From NCBI RefSeq assembly GCF_902499335.1, contig NZ_CABVQK010000011.1, positions 234,649 to 298,648 of the forward strand: DNA of 64,000 bases, written 5' to 3'. Shown here piece by piece: positions 9,127 through 18,077 of this stretch (the first letter of the stretch is position 1; each line of letters opens with the position of its first letter). Both the position numbers and the translations under genes were made by a program. Below the pieces are notes generated by a model, which was given only the letters and a program-made list of their open reading frames with translations, did no database searches and was not told the origin of the DNA. The stretch comes from Burkholderia lata (GTDB lineage: Bacteria; Pseudomonadota; Gammaproteobacteria; Burkholderiales; Burkholderiaceae).

Positions 9127-9942
9127 ATGCTCGAACTCGCCAACCGCTTCATTTTCGAAGGTCACCGGATTGCCTGGGGAACACTCGGCGAAGGCCCGCC
9201 GCTCGTGCTCGTGCACGGCACGCCGTTTTCGTCGCAGGTGTGGCGCCGGATCGCACCGTGGCTCGCACGGCGTCATCGCGTGTTCTTCTACGACCTGCTC
9301 GGCTACGGTCAATCCGACATGCCCGACGCGGACGTGTCGCTCGGTCGCCAGAACGTGCTGTTCGGCGCGATGCTCGATGAGTGGAACATTTCGCGCCCGC
9401 GCGTGCTCGCGCACGACTACGGCGGCGCAACCGTGCTGCGCGCGCACTTCCTCGACGGCGTCGCCTATGCGGATCTCACGCTCGTGAATCCGGTCGCGAT
9501 CGCGCCGCAGGGTTCGCCGTTCGTGCGCCACGTCGCGCAGCACGAAGCCGCATTCACCGGACTGCCCGCGTATGCGCATCACGCACTCGTGTCGGCCTAT
9601 CTCGGCAATGCGGTCGCCCGGCCGCTGAGCGACGACGCGCTGTCGATCTACCGCGCGCCGTGGCTCACGCCCGCCGGTCAGGCCGCGTTCTATCGCCAGA
9701 TCGCGCAGATGCGCCAGCGCTACATCGAGGAAGCCGAGGCCCGTTACACGCCGCCGGATTTTCCGGTGCGCATCGTGTGGGGCGAAGACGACGTGTGGAT
9801 TCCGCTCGAACAGGGGCAGGCGCTGGCCGATCGCATCGCGAACGGCCAGCTGATCAGGGTGCCGCGCGCAGGCCACCTGGTGCAGGAAGATGCGCCGGAA
9901 GCGATCGTCGCGGCGGTGCTCGACGGGCTACGGCAAGATTGA
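9127..9942 (+). CDS. Alpha/beta-fold hydrolase with Asp nucleophile (haloalkane dehalogenase/epoxide hydrolase-like)
   Basis: About 271 residues. The ATG at 9127 is preferred because GGAG at 9117-9120 has 6-bp spacing to it, whereas it abuts the in-frame ATG at 9121. The oxyanion motif is LVLVHGTPFSSQVW. The nucleophile elbow is AHDYGGA, so the nucleophile is Asp rather than Ser, as in haloalkane dehalogenases and epoxide hydrolases. The acid lies in VWGEDDVWIP and the catalytic His in RAGHLVQEDAPE. The true substrate cannot be read from the sequence. Confidence 0.85.
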   Translation: MLELANRFIFEGHRIAWGTLGEGPPLVLVHGTPFSSQVWRRIAPWLARRHRVFFYDLLGYGQSDMPDADVSLGRQNVLFGAMLDEWNISRPRVLAHDYGGATVLRAHFLDGVAYADLTLVNPVAIAPQGSPFVRHVAQHEAAFTGLPAYAHHALVSAYLGNAVARPLSDDALSIYRAPWLTPAGQAAFYRQIAQMRQRYIEEAEARYTPPDFPVRIVWGEDDVWIPLEQGQALADRIANGQLIRVPRAGHLVQEDAPEAIVAAVLDGLRQD

Positions 9943-9979
9943 CGCCCGCGGTGCCGCAAGGCGCTCGTCGCGTGCCGTG

Positions 9980-10738
9980 TCAAAACACCGGCGCGCCCTG
10001 CGCGAGCGTCGAGATGAACTTCGCGGTGCGCGGATCGCGCGGGTCGCCGAACAGGTCGCGCGACGCCCCGGCCTCGACGACGCGGCCCTCCGCGAGAAAC
10101 ACCGCGTCGTGCGCGATCGACGCGGCCAGGCGCAGGTCGTGCGTCGCCATCAGCATCGTCGTGCCTTCACGTGCGAGCTGGCGCAGCACCTCGACCACTT
10201 CGACGGACAGCTCCGGATCGAGCGCCGACGTCGGCTCGTCGCACAACAGCACCTGCGGCGACGGCGCAAGCGCACGGGCAATCGCGACACGTTGCTGCTG
10301 GCCGCCCGACAACGTACCGGGCCACGCGTCGGCCTTGTCCGCGATGCCGACCTTCTCGAGCAACGCGAGCGCGCGTTCGCGGGCCCGTTCGCGCGGCCAG
10401 CGCTGCACGGTGACGAGCCCTTCCATCACGTTCTGCACGACGCTCAGGTGCGGAAACAGCTGGAAGTTCTGGAACACCATGCCGGTCTGGCGGCGCACCG
10501 CGAACACGGCGTCGCGCGCCGGCCGGTGCGCCGGCGAGAAGTCGATGCGTGCGTCGCCGACCGTCAGCGCGCCCGTCTCCGGCACTTCGAGCAGGTTCAC
10601 GCAACGCAGCAGCGTGCTCTTGCCGCTGCCGGACGGTCCGATCAGCGCCGTCACGCTGCCGGGCTGCAACGCGAGGTCGATCCCGTGCAGCACACGATGC
10701 GTGCCGAACGACTTGTCGATGCGTTCGAGCCGGATCAT
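9980..10738 (-). CDS. Polar amino acid (cystine-type) ABC transporter, ATP-binding protein
   Basis: A 252-residue ATPase of the HisP/GlnQ class. Walker A is GPSGSGKST, the Q-loop region FQNFQLFPHLSV, the signature LSGGQQQRVAIARAL, Walker B VLLCDEPTSALDP, and the switch His is in MATHDL. The start ATG at 10738 overlaps the permease stop by four bases (ATGA), so the two are translationally coupled. It energises uptake of the ligand bound by the product of 11430-12212. Confidence 0.93.
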   Translation of the reverse strand: MIRLERIDKSFGTHRVLHGIDLALQPGSVTALIGPSGSGKSTLLRCVNLLEVPETGALTVGDARIDFSPAHRPARDAVFAVRRQTGMVFQNFQLFPHLSVVQNVMEGLVTVQRWPRERARERALALLEKVGIADKADAWPGTLSGGQQQRVAIARALAPSPQVLLCDEPTSALDPELSVEVVEVLRQLAREGTTMLMATHDLRLAASIAHDAVFLAEGRVVEAGASRDLFGDPRDPRTAKFISTLAQGAPVF

Positions 10739-11415
10739 CGCAACTCCGCCTGGAACAGCGCGTGACGGCCGAAGCGGATTTCGAGGCGACGCTGCAGCGT
10801 GGACAGCACCGAGCTGAGCAGCAGATAGATCAGCGCGGCTTCGGTATAGAGAATCATCGGCTCGTAGGTCACGGCCGCGATCCGCTGCGCGGCCTGGAAG
10901 ATCTCCGGCACGGTCAGCACGGCGGCGAGCGACGTGTCCTTCACGAGCGAAATGAACGAATTCGACAGCGCCGGCAGTGCAACGCGCGCGGCCTGCGGCA
11001 GGATCGCGCGGCGCAGCGCCTGCGGGCGCGTCATCGCCATCGAGTACGCGGCCTCCCACTGCCCCTTCGGAATCGATTCGATCACGCCGCGGATCACCTC
11101 GGCGTTGTACGCGCCGACGTTCAGCGAGAAGCCGATCACCGCGGCCGTCAACGGATCGAGCACGATGCCGACGCTCGGCAGGCCGTAGAAGATCACGAAC
11201 AGCTGCACGAGCAGCGGCGAACCGCGAAACAACCAGATGTAGAAACGCACGACGGCCTGCGCCCAGCGCGGCCCGAACAGCCTCGTGAGCGCCGCGCCGA
11301 ATGCGAGCAGCAGGCCGATCGCGAACGACGCGAGCGTGAGCGGAACCGTGAACACGAGCCCCGCAACCAGCAGGGGCCGCAGCGATTCCGCCATCAGATG
11401 AAGCCAGGCCGGCAT
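10735..11415 (-). CDS. Polar amino acid (cystine-type) ABC transporter, permease
   Basis: A 226-residue inner-membrane permease of the HisM/GlnP family with about five membrane spans. The EAA loop is seen in EAAYSMAMTRPQALRRAILPQA, and the FRGSPLLVQLFVIFYGLP segment is typical of amino acid importers. It lies between the binding-protein gene (14 bp away) and the ATPase gene (4-bp overlap). Only one permease gene is present, so a homodimeric pore is expected. Confidence 0.93.
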   Translation of the reverse strand: MPAWLHLMAESLRPLLVAGLVFTVPLTLASFAIGLLLAFGAALTRLFGPRWAQAVVRFYIWLFRGSPLLVQLFVIFYGLPSVGIVLDPLTAAVIGFSLNVGAYNAEVIRGVIESIPKGQWEAAYSMAMTRPQALRRAILPQAARVALPALSNSFISLVKDTSLAAVLTVPEIFQAAQRIAAVTYEPMILYTEAALIYLLLSSVLSTLQRRLEIRFGRHALFQAELR

Positions 11416-11429
11416 CGTTCAGCCTCGCG

Positions 11430-12212
11430 TCACGGCTGCGACACGTCGCGGCCGAAATACTTGTGCGAGATCTTCGCGTAGGTGCCGTCGGCCTTGATGT
11501 CCGCGAGCGCCTTGTCGATCGCGGCCACCAGCGCCGGGCTGCCCTTGCGCAGCAGCACGCCCGATGCGTCGCTCGCGCCCCCCGTGTCGGTCGCCGCGAT
11601 CTTCAGTTTCGCGTCCGGCTTGTGCTTGCGGAAATCGAGGTACGACAGCGAATCGTTGATCGTCGCGTCGACGCGCCCCGAGCTCAGCAGGTCGATCGAT
11701 TCGTTGAAGCCCTGCACCGGCACGACGTCCGCGCCGTGCGCGGCCGCGAGCTTGCCGAAATTGCTGGTCAGCGTGTTCGCGGATTTCTTGCCCTTGAGGT
11801 CGTCGAACGAGCGGATCGTCGTGTTGTCCGCGCGCACGATCAGCACCGCGCGCGACGTGATGTACGGCGTCGAGAAATCGTATTTCGCCTTGCGCGCGTC
11901 GGTGATCGACACTTCGTTGACGACCGCGTCGTAGCGGTTCACGTCGAGGCCCGCGATCAGCCCGTCCCACTTGCCTTCGACGAACTGCGGCTTCACGCCG
12001 AGGCGTTGCGCGATCGCGGTCGCGATGTCGACGTCGAAGCCCGTCAGCTTGCCGGTTTCGTCGTGGTACGTGAAGGGCGCGTACGTGCCTTCGGTACCGA
12101 CCCGGAACACGCCGGACGACTTGATCTGCGACAGGTCGTCGGCAGCCAGTGCGCTCGTGACCGAAACGGCCTGCAGCATGGCAACGACCAGGATGGAGCG
12201 AAGGAATTTCAT
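11430..12212 (-). CDS. Cystine/amino acid ABC transporter substrate-binding protein
   Basis: A 260-residue periplasmic solute-binding protein with a Sec signal peptide (MKFLRSILVVAMLQAVSVTSALA). The core closely follows E. coli FliY/TcyJ: VGTEGTYAPFTYHDETGKL, GFDVDIATAIAQRLGVKPQF and KYDFSTPYITS. L-cystine is therefore the likeliest ligand, although other polar amino acids cannot be excluded. The frame is open 52 codons upstream, but the signal peptide fixes the start at 12212. First gene of the three-gene leftward operon. Confidence 0.9.
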   Translation of the reverse strand: MKFLRSILVVAMLQAVSVTSALAADDLSQIKSSGVFRVGTEGTYAPFTYHDETGKLTGFDVDIATAIAQRLGVKPQFVEGKWDGLIAGLDVNRYDAVVNEVSITDARKAKYDFSTPYITSRAVLIVRADNTTIRSFDDLKGKKSANTLTSNFGKLAAAHGADVVPVQGFNESIDLLSSGRVDATINDSLSYLDFRKHKPDAKLKIAATDTGGASDASGVLLRKGSPALVAAIDKALADIKADGTYAKISHKYFGRDVSQP

Positions 12213-12538
12213 GGTGCGGACCCCGAATGATTGGAGGGAATGATCCCGCGGCACGCGTGTGCCGTTCGAGAGGTCCGCGAATTCTACCGACGCGTCGAGG
12301 TCCCGCAAAAACGCAAATCGGCTATCGATATGAGCGCGTCGAATAACGCGCCGGCCAGCCACGCGCATCCCGCAGATGAAATCCGTCGCGATGCAGCACG
12401 GCGATCGTCCGACGATTCGTTACCGGCGGTTACAGAAGCGACATCGCGGTATCACCCATTCGGCATGCGCTTCGTACCATGAAGACAGGTGAACCTATTG
12501 CTCGCGGGCCTTGCCCCCACGAACGGAGTGAACGGCAA

Positions 12539-12811
12539 ATGAAACGCATCCTGTTGTCCAGTGCCGTCGGCATCGCGGCCGCCTGCCTGTCGGCAAGCGC
12601 GTTCGCGCATGCCGACATCGGCGTGTACTTCGGCGTACCGGGGCCGGTGATCGAGGCACCGCCGCCTGTCTACTACACGCCGCCGCCCGTCGTGTACGAG
12701 CCGGCGCCCGTCTATTACGGCCCGTTCTACGGCGAATATCGCTATCGCCGCTACCGGCACGACAACGGCTGGCATCGCGGCTGGCGACATCACCGCGACG
12801 ACGACGATTGA
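12539..12811 (+). CDS. Small exported protein, proline/tyrosine-rich with basic-His tail
   Basis: A 90-residue protein. The signal peptide MKRILLSSAVGIAAACLSASAFA is followed by VYFGVPGPV, short Pro-rich repeats (APPPVYYTPPPVVYEPAPVYY) and a tail rich in Arg, His and Asp. An in-frame ATG at 12479 exists, but GGAG at about 12524 and the signal peptide favour 12539. Proteins of this pattern are common in Burkholderia envelopes and have no assigned function. Confidence 0.75.
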   Translation: MKRILLSSAVGIAAACLSASAFAHADIGVYFGVPGPVIEAPPPVYYTPPPVVYEPAPVYYGPFYGEYRYRRYRHDNGWHRGWRHHRDDDD

Positions 12812-12858
12812 CCGTCGCCTGACGCCCGTCGCAGCCGCATCCCGCCGGGGGACATTCC

Positions 12859-12884
12859 GCGCGCCGGCCTTCGAGCCGGCGCGC
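12859..12884. terminator. GC-rich stem-loop between convergent genes
   Basis: A perfect 10-bp stem GCGCGCCGGC / GCCGGCGCGC with loop CTTCGA lies between the small exported gene and phnY. There is no T-run on either side. Confidence 0.45.
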
Positions 12885-12900
12885 ACGCATTACACATCAC

Positions 12901-14355
12901 TTACCACGGCAGCGAATACGTCTTCGTATTCGTGAAGCTCTTCATCGCTTCCTGCACGCCTTCCTTGTACCCGAGCCCCGAATCCTTCACGCCGCCGAAC
13001 GGTGTCAGTTCGAGCCGGTAGCCCGGCACTTCGCGCACGTTCACGCTACCGACTTCCAGCTCGGTGATGAAGCGCGTGATGGTGTCGAAGCGGTTCGTGC
13101 AGACCGACGACGACAACGCATAGTCGGTGCTGTTCGACATCCGGATCGCTTCATCGATGTCGCGGAAGCGCATGATCGGCGACACGGGGCCGAAGGTTTC
13201 GTACTTCACGAGCGGCATGTCGGGCGTCACGCGATCGATCACCGTCGGCGAATACAGCGCGCCGTTGCGGACGTTACCGACCAGCAACCGCGCACCGCGC
13301 GCGATCGCGTCGTTCACCTGCTGCTCGCAAAACTTCGCGGCCGCCTCGTCGATCACCGTGCCCATGTCCACCGACGGATCGGACGGATTGCCGTACGACC
13401 ATGCACGCGTCTTCTCGACCACCAGTTCCGTGAAGCGATCGGCCACCGACTCGTGCACGAGCATCCGCTTGATCGCGGTGCAGCGCTGCCCCGAGTTCTT
13501 GTATGAACCCGACACCGCGAGCGTGCTCGCTTCGTCGAGATCGGCGTCTTCCATCACGATGATCGGATCGTTGCCGCCGAGTTCGAGCACCGCGCGCCGA
13601 TAGCCCATCCGCGACGCGATCGACTTGCCGATCGACACACCACCCGTGAACGTGATCAGGTCGATCGCCGGGTTCGTGATCAGCTCGTCGGCGATCTCCC
13701 TTGGATCTCCGGTGAGCACTTGCAGCATCTGCGGCGGCAGGCCGGCTTCGTACAGGATGTCCGCGAACAGGTAGCACGACAGCGGCACCTTCTCCGACGG
13801 CTTCACGACGATCCGGTTGTTGGTCGCGACCGACGGCACGATCTTGTGCGCGACCTGGTTCATCGGGTGGTTGAACGGCGTGATCGCCGAAATCACGCCG
13901 AGCAGCGGATCGCGCTGCGTGTACACGCGGCGCTTCTTGCCGTGCGGGGTCAGGTCGCACGAGAAGATCTGCCCGTCGTCCTTCAGCACTTCACCGGCGC
14001 CGAACGTCAGCACGTCGGCGACGCGCCCCGCTTCGTACGTCGAATCCTTGATGCACAACCCGGCCTCGGCCGTGATCAGCGCTGCGATCTCGGCCGTGCG
14101 CGAGCGCACGATGTCGGCCGCGCGGCGCAGGATCGCCGCGCGATCGTGACGCGTGAGCGTCGGCCGGTAGGCACGCGCGGCCGCGAACGCGCGCCGCACG
14201 TCGTCCAGCGTCGCCTTCGGCACGGTGCCGACCAGCGAGCCGTCGTACGGGTTGCGCACTTCGATTACCGCGTCCCGGTGAATCCGTTCGCCGTCGATTC
14301 GCAGTGCTTCGCGACGAATCTCGCGGACGTCCGTCGATGCTGCAATGGCGTTCAT
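12901..14355 (-). CDS. phnY: Phosphonoacetaldehyde dehydrogenase
   Basis: An aldehyde dehydrogenase of 484 residues that oxidises phosphonoacetaldehyde to phosphonoacetate with NAD+, as in the Sinorhizobium meliloti PhnW-PhnY-PhnA pathway. The catalytic Cys is C292 in NSGQRCTAIKRM, and the general-base Glu lies in AVLELGGNDP. The cofactor site appears as TFTGGVSIGKSIA. The start is the ATG of MNAIAASTDV. The frame is open further upstream into phnA, but that part is not family-like. It lies 29 bp behind phnA on the same strand. The assignment rests on this context as much as on the ALDH fold. Confidence 0.93.
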   Translation of the reverse strand: MNAIAASTDVREIRREALRIDGERIHRDAVIEVRNPYDGSLVGTVPKATLDDVRRAFAAARAYRPTLTRHDRAAILRRAADIVRSRTAEIAALITAEAGLCIKDSTYEAGRVADVLTFGAGEVLKDDGQIFSCDLTPHGKKRRVYTQRDPLLGVISAITPFNHPMNQVAHKIVPSVATNNRIVVKPSEKVPLSCYLFADILYEAGLPPQMLQVLTGDPREIADELITNPAIDLITFTGGVSIGKSIASRMGYRRAVLELGGNDPIIVMEDADLDEASTLAVSGSYKNSGQRCTAIKRMLVHESVADRFTELVVEKTRAWSYGNPSDPSVDMGTVIDEAAAKFCEQQVNDAIARGARLLVGNVRNGALYSPTVIDRVTPDMPLVKYETFGPVSPIMRFRDIDEAIRMSNSTDYALSSSVCTNRFDTITRFITELEVGSVNVREVPGYRLELTPFGGVKDSGLGYKEGVQEAMKSFTNTKTYSLPW

Positions 14356-14384
14356 GAGTGTGTCCCCTTGCGGATGCGTGCGCA

Positions 14385-15623
14385 TCACTGCAGATGGTTG
14401 AGCGCGATGTCGATGATGTCGAAGTTGCGCAGCCGCGCGCGGCCCGTGACGTCGCTGGCGACCGGCTTGCTGAAGATCAGCGGCACGATCTGCTCGGAGA
14501 TCCCGCCATGCGAGCGCAGCGGCACGTCGAGGCCCGACAGGTCGTGCTTGATGCGGCGCGTGCCGAGCACGACGTCCTGCTTCGAGATCACGATCAGATC
14601 GCCCATCCGCGCCGGCGGCAGCTCGAAGCGCGCGCAGCCTTCGGCGCCCGTCAGGACGACCTCGATGCCTTCGACCGCGGCGAGCCGTGCGCGCAGCGCC
14701 TCGGCATCGGCCGTCGCCGGCACGTAGACGGTCGCGAACGAGCCGAGCGCACCGTGGTGCACCACGTACGGATCGGTGATCGGCAGGATCACGCGCGCCG
14801 CATCCGCGCCGAGCCACTCGTCGAACAGCTCCTGCAGGTAGATCACGTTCGGCTCGCCGGTTTCATCGTCGTGCTTCGCGTTCATCCCGTGGTCGGCCGT
14901 GATCGCGACGATCGCGCCGAGTTCGTCGAGGCGCTGCAGGTACTTGTCCATCATCGCGTAGAACGCGTTCGCGCCTTCCGTGCCGGGCGCGCACTTGTGC
15001 TGCACGTAGTCGGTGGTCGACAGGTACATCAGGTCGATCGGGCGCGTCTCGAGCAGGCGCACGCCGGCCGCGAACACGAATTCCGACAGGTCCGCGCTGT
15101 ACACGCTCGGCACCGGCTTGCCGACCAGCTCGAGCACGTTGTCGATGCCGTTTTCCTCGACGCTCGCCTCGCCGGCCTTTTCCGACGAGAAGCAGATGCC
15201 CTTCAGCCCCTTGCCGAGCAGGCGGCGCAGCTTGTCCTTCGCGGTGACGACCGCGACCTTCGCGCCTTGCTCCGCGAAGGTTGCGAGCACCGTGGGCGCG
15301 ACCAGGTACTTCGGATCGTTCATCAGCACCTCGGCGCCGGTGTCGCGATCGTAGAAGTAGTTGCCGCTTATCCCATGCACCGCCGGCGGCACGCCTGTCA
15401 CGATCGACAGGTTGTTGGGGTTCGTGAAGCTCGGCACCACGCACTCGCCCTTGAGCGCCGTGCCCGGCTTCAGCAGCGTGCGCAGGAACGGCGCGACGCC
15501 GGCCTCGGCCGCTTCTTCCAGATATTCGTATGCGCAGCCATCGACGCAGACGACCACCACGGGCCGGCTCATCCAGTTGTAGCGGCGGCCGTTCACTTCC
15601 ACGGATACAGGCGTTTCATTCAT
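14385..15623 (-). CDS. phnA: Phosphonoacetate hydrolase
   Basis: About 412 residues of the alkaline phosphatase superfamily. It splits phosphonoacetate to acetate and phosphate using two zinc ions. The first metal Asp is in VVCVDGCAYEY, the nucleophile Thr in SFTNPNNLSI, and later metal ligands lie in TTDYVQHK, TADHGMNAK and LRSHGGISE. The ATG at 15623 is preferred because AAAGGA is 9 bp upstream of it but abuts the other in-frame ATG at 15632. It is the first gene of the leftward phnA-phnY unit and is divergent from the transporter operon. Confidence 0.93.
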   Translation of the reverse strand: MNETPVSVEVNGRRYNWMSRPVVVVCVDGCAYEYLEEAAEAGVAPFLRTLLKPGTALKGECVVPSFTNPNNLSIVTGVPPAVHGISGNYFYDRDTGAEVLMNDPKYLVAPTVLATFAEQGAKVAVVTAKDKLRRLLGKGLKGICFSSEKAGEASVEENGIDNVLELVGKPVPSVYSADLSEFVFAAGVRLLETRPIDLMYLSTTDYVQHKCAPGTEGANAFYAMMDKYLQRLDELGAIVAITADHGMNAKHDDETGEPNVIYLQELFDEWLGADAARVILPITDPYVVHHGALGSFATVYVPATADAEALRARLAAVEGIEVVLTGAEGCARFELPPARMGDLIVISKQDVVLGTRRIKHDLSGLDVPLRSHGGISEQIVPLIFSKPVASDVTGRARLRNFDIIDIALNHLQ

Positions 15624-15698
15624 GACGTTCATTCCTTTCAGGTCGAAGGGTAGAGCCGTCGGCGCCCGCGTCGCGCCGAAGGGAGGTGTTTTCCATGC

Positions 15699-15735
15699 TT
15701 GACATTAAAATTGATGATTTGTAGATTGTCAACAA
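15699..15735. promoter_or_regulatory. Overlapping divergent phn promoters with candidate PhnR operator
   Basis: Rightward: TTGACA at 15699-15704, 17 bp, TAGATT at 15722-15727. Leftward: TTGACA (complement of 15727-15732), 17 bp, TTTAAT (complement of 15704-15709). The palindromic core TTGTCAACAA at 15726-15735 overlaps the rightward -10 and the leftward -35. It fits the TNGT..ACNA pattern of FCD-type GntR operators, so one bound PhnR dimer could block both directions. The promoters are predicted by eye. Confidence 0.6.
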
Positions 15736-15831
15736 CATGCAGAGAACAGAAAGCAAAACAACGTAGCAGCAAGAGGGCTGGTCTCCACTCATCCGCCGCG
15801 TGCCGCGGCGCCACAGTCAAGGGGTCTGAAG

Positions 15832-16887
15832 ATGAACGAAGTGCCGGTAAACAAGCGTTTGAACGCATGGGCGGCGGGCGCGGCCCGCTTCGCACTGGCC
15901 GCGGCGGTCGCGCTCGGCGCGGTGCAGGCGGCGCACGCGAAGACGTCGCTGCTCGTCTATACCGCGCTGGAAGACGAGGCGATGAAGCCCTACAAGGACG
16001 CGTTCGAGAAAGCGAACCCCGATATCGAGATCCGCTGGGTGCGCGACTCGACCGGCTCGGTCACCGCGAAGCTGCTCGCGGAGAAGAACAACCCGCGCGC
16101 GGACGTCGTGCTCGGCCTCGCCGCGTCGAGCCTCACGCTGCTCGACCTGCAGGGCATGCTGATGCCGTACACGCCGAAGGACTTCGACCAGCTCACGCGC
16201 AAATACAGCGACGCGAACACGCCGCCGCACTGGGTCGGCATGGACGTGTGGGGCGCGACGATCTGCTACAACCGCGTCGCCGCGCAGGCGAAGGGCATTC
16301 CGAAGCCGACGTCGTGGGAAGACCTGACGAAGCCCGTCTATAAAGGCGCGATCGTGATGCCGAGCCCGGTTTCGTCCGGCACCGGCTACCTCGACGTGAC
16401 CGCGTGGCTGCAGACCTTCGGCGACGACCGCGGCTGGAAATTCATGGACGCGCTCGACAAGAACGTCGCGCAATACGTGCACTCGGGCTCGAAACCCTGC
16501 ACGCTCGCCGGCACCGGCGAATTCCCGATCGGCATCTCGTTCGAGTTCCGCGGCCACGAACTGCAGTCGCAGGGCGCGCCGATCGATCTCGTGTTCCCGA
16601 AGGAAGGGCTTGGCTGGGACATGGAAGGCACGGCGATCATGAAAACGACGAAGCAGCCCGATGCCGCGAAGAAGCTGGCCGACTTCATGGCGAGCAAGGA
16701 CGCGAACCAGATCACCGCGCGCTGGTGGGCGATCGTCGCGTATCCGGGCGTCGCACGGAAGCTGGCGGGCATCCCCGACAACTACTCGGACCTGCTCGTG
16801 AAGAACGACTTCGTATGGTCGGCGAAGAACCGCCAGACGATCCTCGATACGTGGCAGAAGCGCTACGGCGCGAAAGCGCAGCAGTAA
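15832..16887 (+). CDS. phnS2: 2-aminoethylphosphonate ABC transporter, substrate-binding protein
   Basis: A 351-residue periplasmic binding protein of the iron/thiamine-type (SBP_bac) cluster seen in AEP importers. A twin-basic N-region and signal peptide end near AVQAAHA. The mature protein starts KTSLLVYTALEDEAMKPYKDAFEKANP, with the binding-cleft segments SSGTGYLDVTAWLQTFG and GTGEFPIGISFEFRG. It matches the family annotated as putative AEP transporter component PhnS2. Its place upstream of phnT2-phnU2-phnW supports AEP as ligand. First gene of the rightward operon. Confidence 0.9.
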   Translation: MNEVPVNKRLNAWAAGAARFALAAAVALGAVQAAHAKTSLLVYTALEDEAMKPYKDAFEKANPDIEIRWVRDSTGSVTAKLLAEKNNPRADVVLGLAASSLTLLDLQGMLMPYTPKDFDQLTRKYSDANTPPHWVGMDVWGATICYNRVAAQAKGIPKPTSWEDLTKPVYKGAIVMPSPVSSGTGYLDVTAWLQTFGDDRGWKFMDALDKNVAQYVHSGSKPCTLAGTGEFPIGISFEFRGHELQSQGAPIDLVFPKEGLGWDMEGTAIMKTTKQPDAAKKLADFMASKDANQITARWWAIVAYPGVARKLAGIPDNYSDLLVKNDFVWSAKNRQTILDTWQKRYGAKAQQ

Positions 16888-16985
16888 CGCGGCGACCGGC
16901 AGCGGGGCCGCGCCGCGCGCCGCCCCGCGTCACCCTTTCCATCGTCGAATCCGGCCCCCCGGGCCGCCCCAGCATGGAGGCGCGC

Positions 16986-18077
16986 ATGGCACCTTATCTG
17001 AGCGTAGAACGCATCGAGAAGCGGTACAACGACACGCAGGTCCTGACCGACATCAACCTGAGCGTGATGAAGGGCGAAATGATCTGCTTCCTGGGGCCGT
17101 CCGGCTGCGGGAAGACCACGCTGCTGCGGATCATCGCGGGGCTCGAGACACAGAACGCCGGCCACATCATGCAGGACGGCCGCGACATCTCGCGGCTGCC
17201 GCCGCAACTGCGCGACTACGGGATCGTGTTCCAGTCGTACGCGCTGTTCCCGAACCTCACCGTGTACGACAACGTCGCGTACGGGCTCGTGAACCGCAAG
17301 ATGAAGCGTGACGCGATCCACGAGCGCGTGCACACGCTGCTCGCGCTGGTCGGCCTGCCCGACAGCCATCGCAAGCATCCCGGCCAGCTGTCCGGCGGCC
17401 AGCAGCAGCGCATCGCGCTGGCGCGCGCGCTCGCCACGTCCCCCGGCCTGCTGCTGCTCGACGAGCCGCTGTCGGCACTCGACGCACGTGTGCGCGTGCG
17501 GCTGCGCCAGGAGATCCGCGCACTGCAGCAACGGCTCGGCGTGACGACGATCATGGTCACGCACGACCAGGAAGAAGCGCTGTCGATGGCCGACCGCATC
17601 GTCGTGATGAATCACGGCGTGATCGAGCAGATCGGCACGCCGCTCGAAATCTACCGGCAGCCCGCGTCGCCGTTCGTCGCGGACTTCATCGGCCGCGTCA
17701 ACACGATCCTCGCCGAAGTCGCACCCGACGGCACGCTGCGCGCGGGCGCGGTCGGTCTCGACTGCCGCCATGGCATCGCACGCCCCGCGCAGGGTGCAGC
17801 CGTGTCGGTCTATGTGCGGCCGGAAGACCTGCGCATCCGCGTGCCGGGCGAGACGGCCGACAACGTGCTGGCCGGCCGCGTCGAGAAGCTCGAATTCCTC
17901 GGTGCGTTCTGCCGCGTGAGCTTCCGGATCGACGGGCTCGACGGCCAGGAAATCGTCGCCGACCTGTCGTATCACGACGTCGACCGCACCGGCGTGCAGG
18001 CCGGCGCGCGCATCGACCTCGCGCTCGATCGCGAGCATGTCCGCGTGTTCCCGAGCGCGAAGGAGCGACTGCAATGA
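16986..18077 (+). CDS. phnT2: 2-aminoethylphosphonate ABC transporter, ATP-binding protein
   Basis: A 363-residue ATPase of the PotA/FbpC class. Walker A is GPSGCGKTT, signature LSGGQQQRIALARALA, Walker B LLLLDEPLSALD and switch motif VTHDQEEAL. A C-terminal TOBE-like regulatory domain follows (about 240-363). The start at 16986 has GGAGG five bases upstream; the in-frame ATG at 16974 overlaps that Shine-Dalgarno sequence. The stop overlaps the permease start by four bases (ATGA), indicating coupling. Corresponds to PhnT2 of Burkholderia-type AEP clusters. Confidence 0.92.
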   Translation: MAPYLSVERIEKRYNDTQVLTDINLSVMKGEMICFLGPSGCGKTTLLRIIAGLETQNAGHIMQDGRDISRLPPQLRDYGIVFQSYALFPNLTVYDNVAYGLVNRKMKRDAIHERVHTLLALVGLPDSHRKHPGQLSGGQQQRIALARALATSPGLLLLDEPLSALDARVRVRLRQEIRALQQRLGVTTIMVTHDQEEALSMADRIVVMNHGVIEQIGTPLEIYRQPASPFVADFIGRVNTILAEVAPDGTLRAGAVGLDCRHGIARPAQGAAVSVYVRPEDLRIRVPGETADNVLAGRVEKLEFLGAFCRVSFRIDGLDGQEIVADLSYHDVDRTGVQAGARIDLALDREHVRVFPSAKERLQ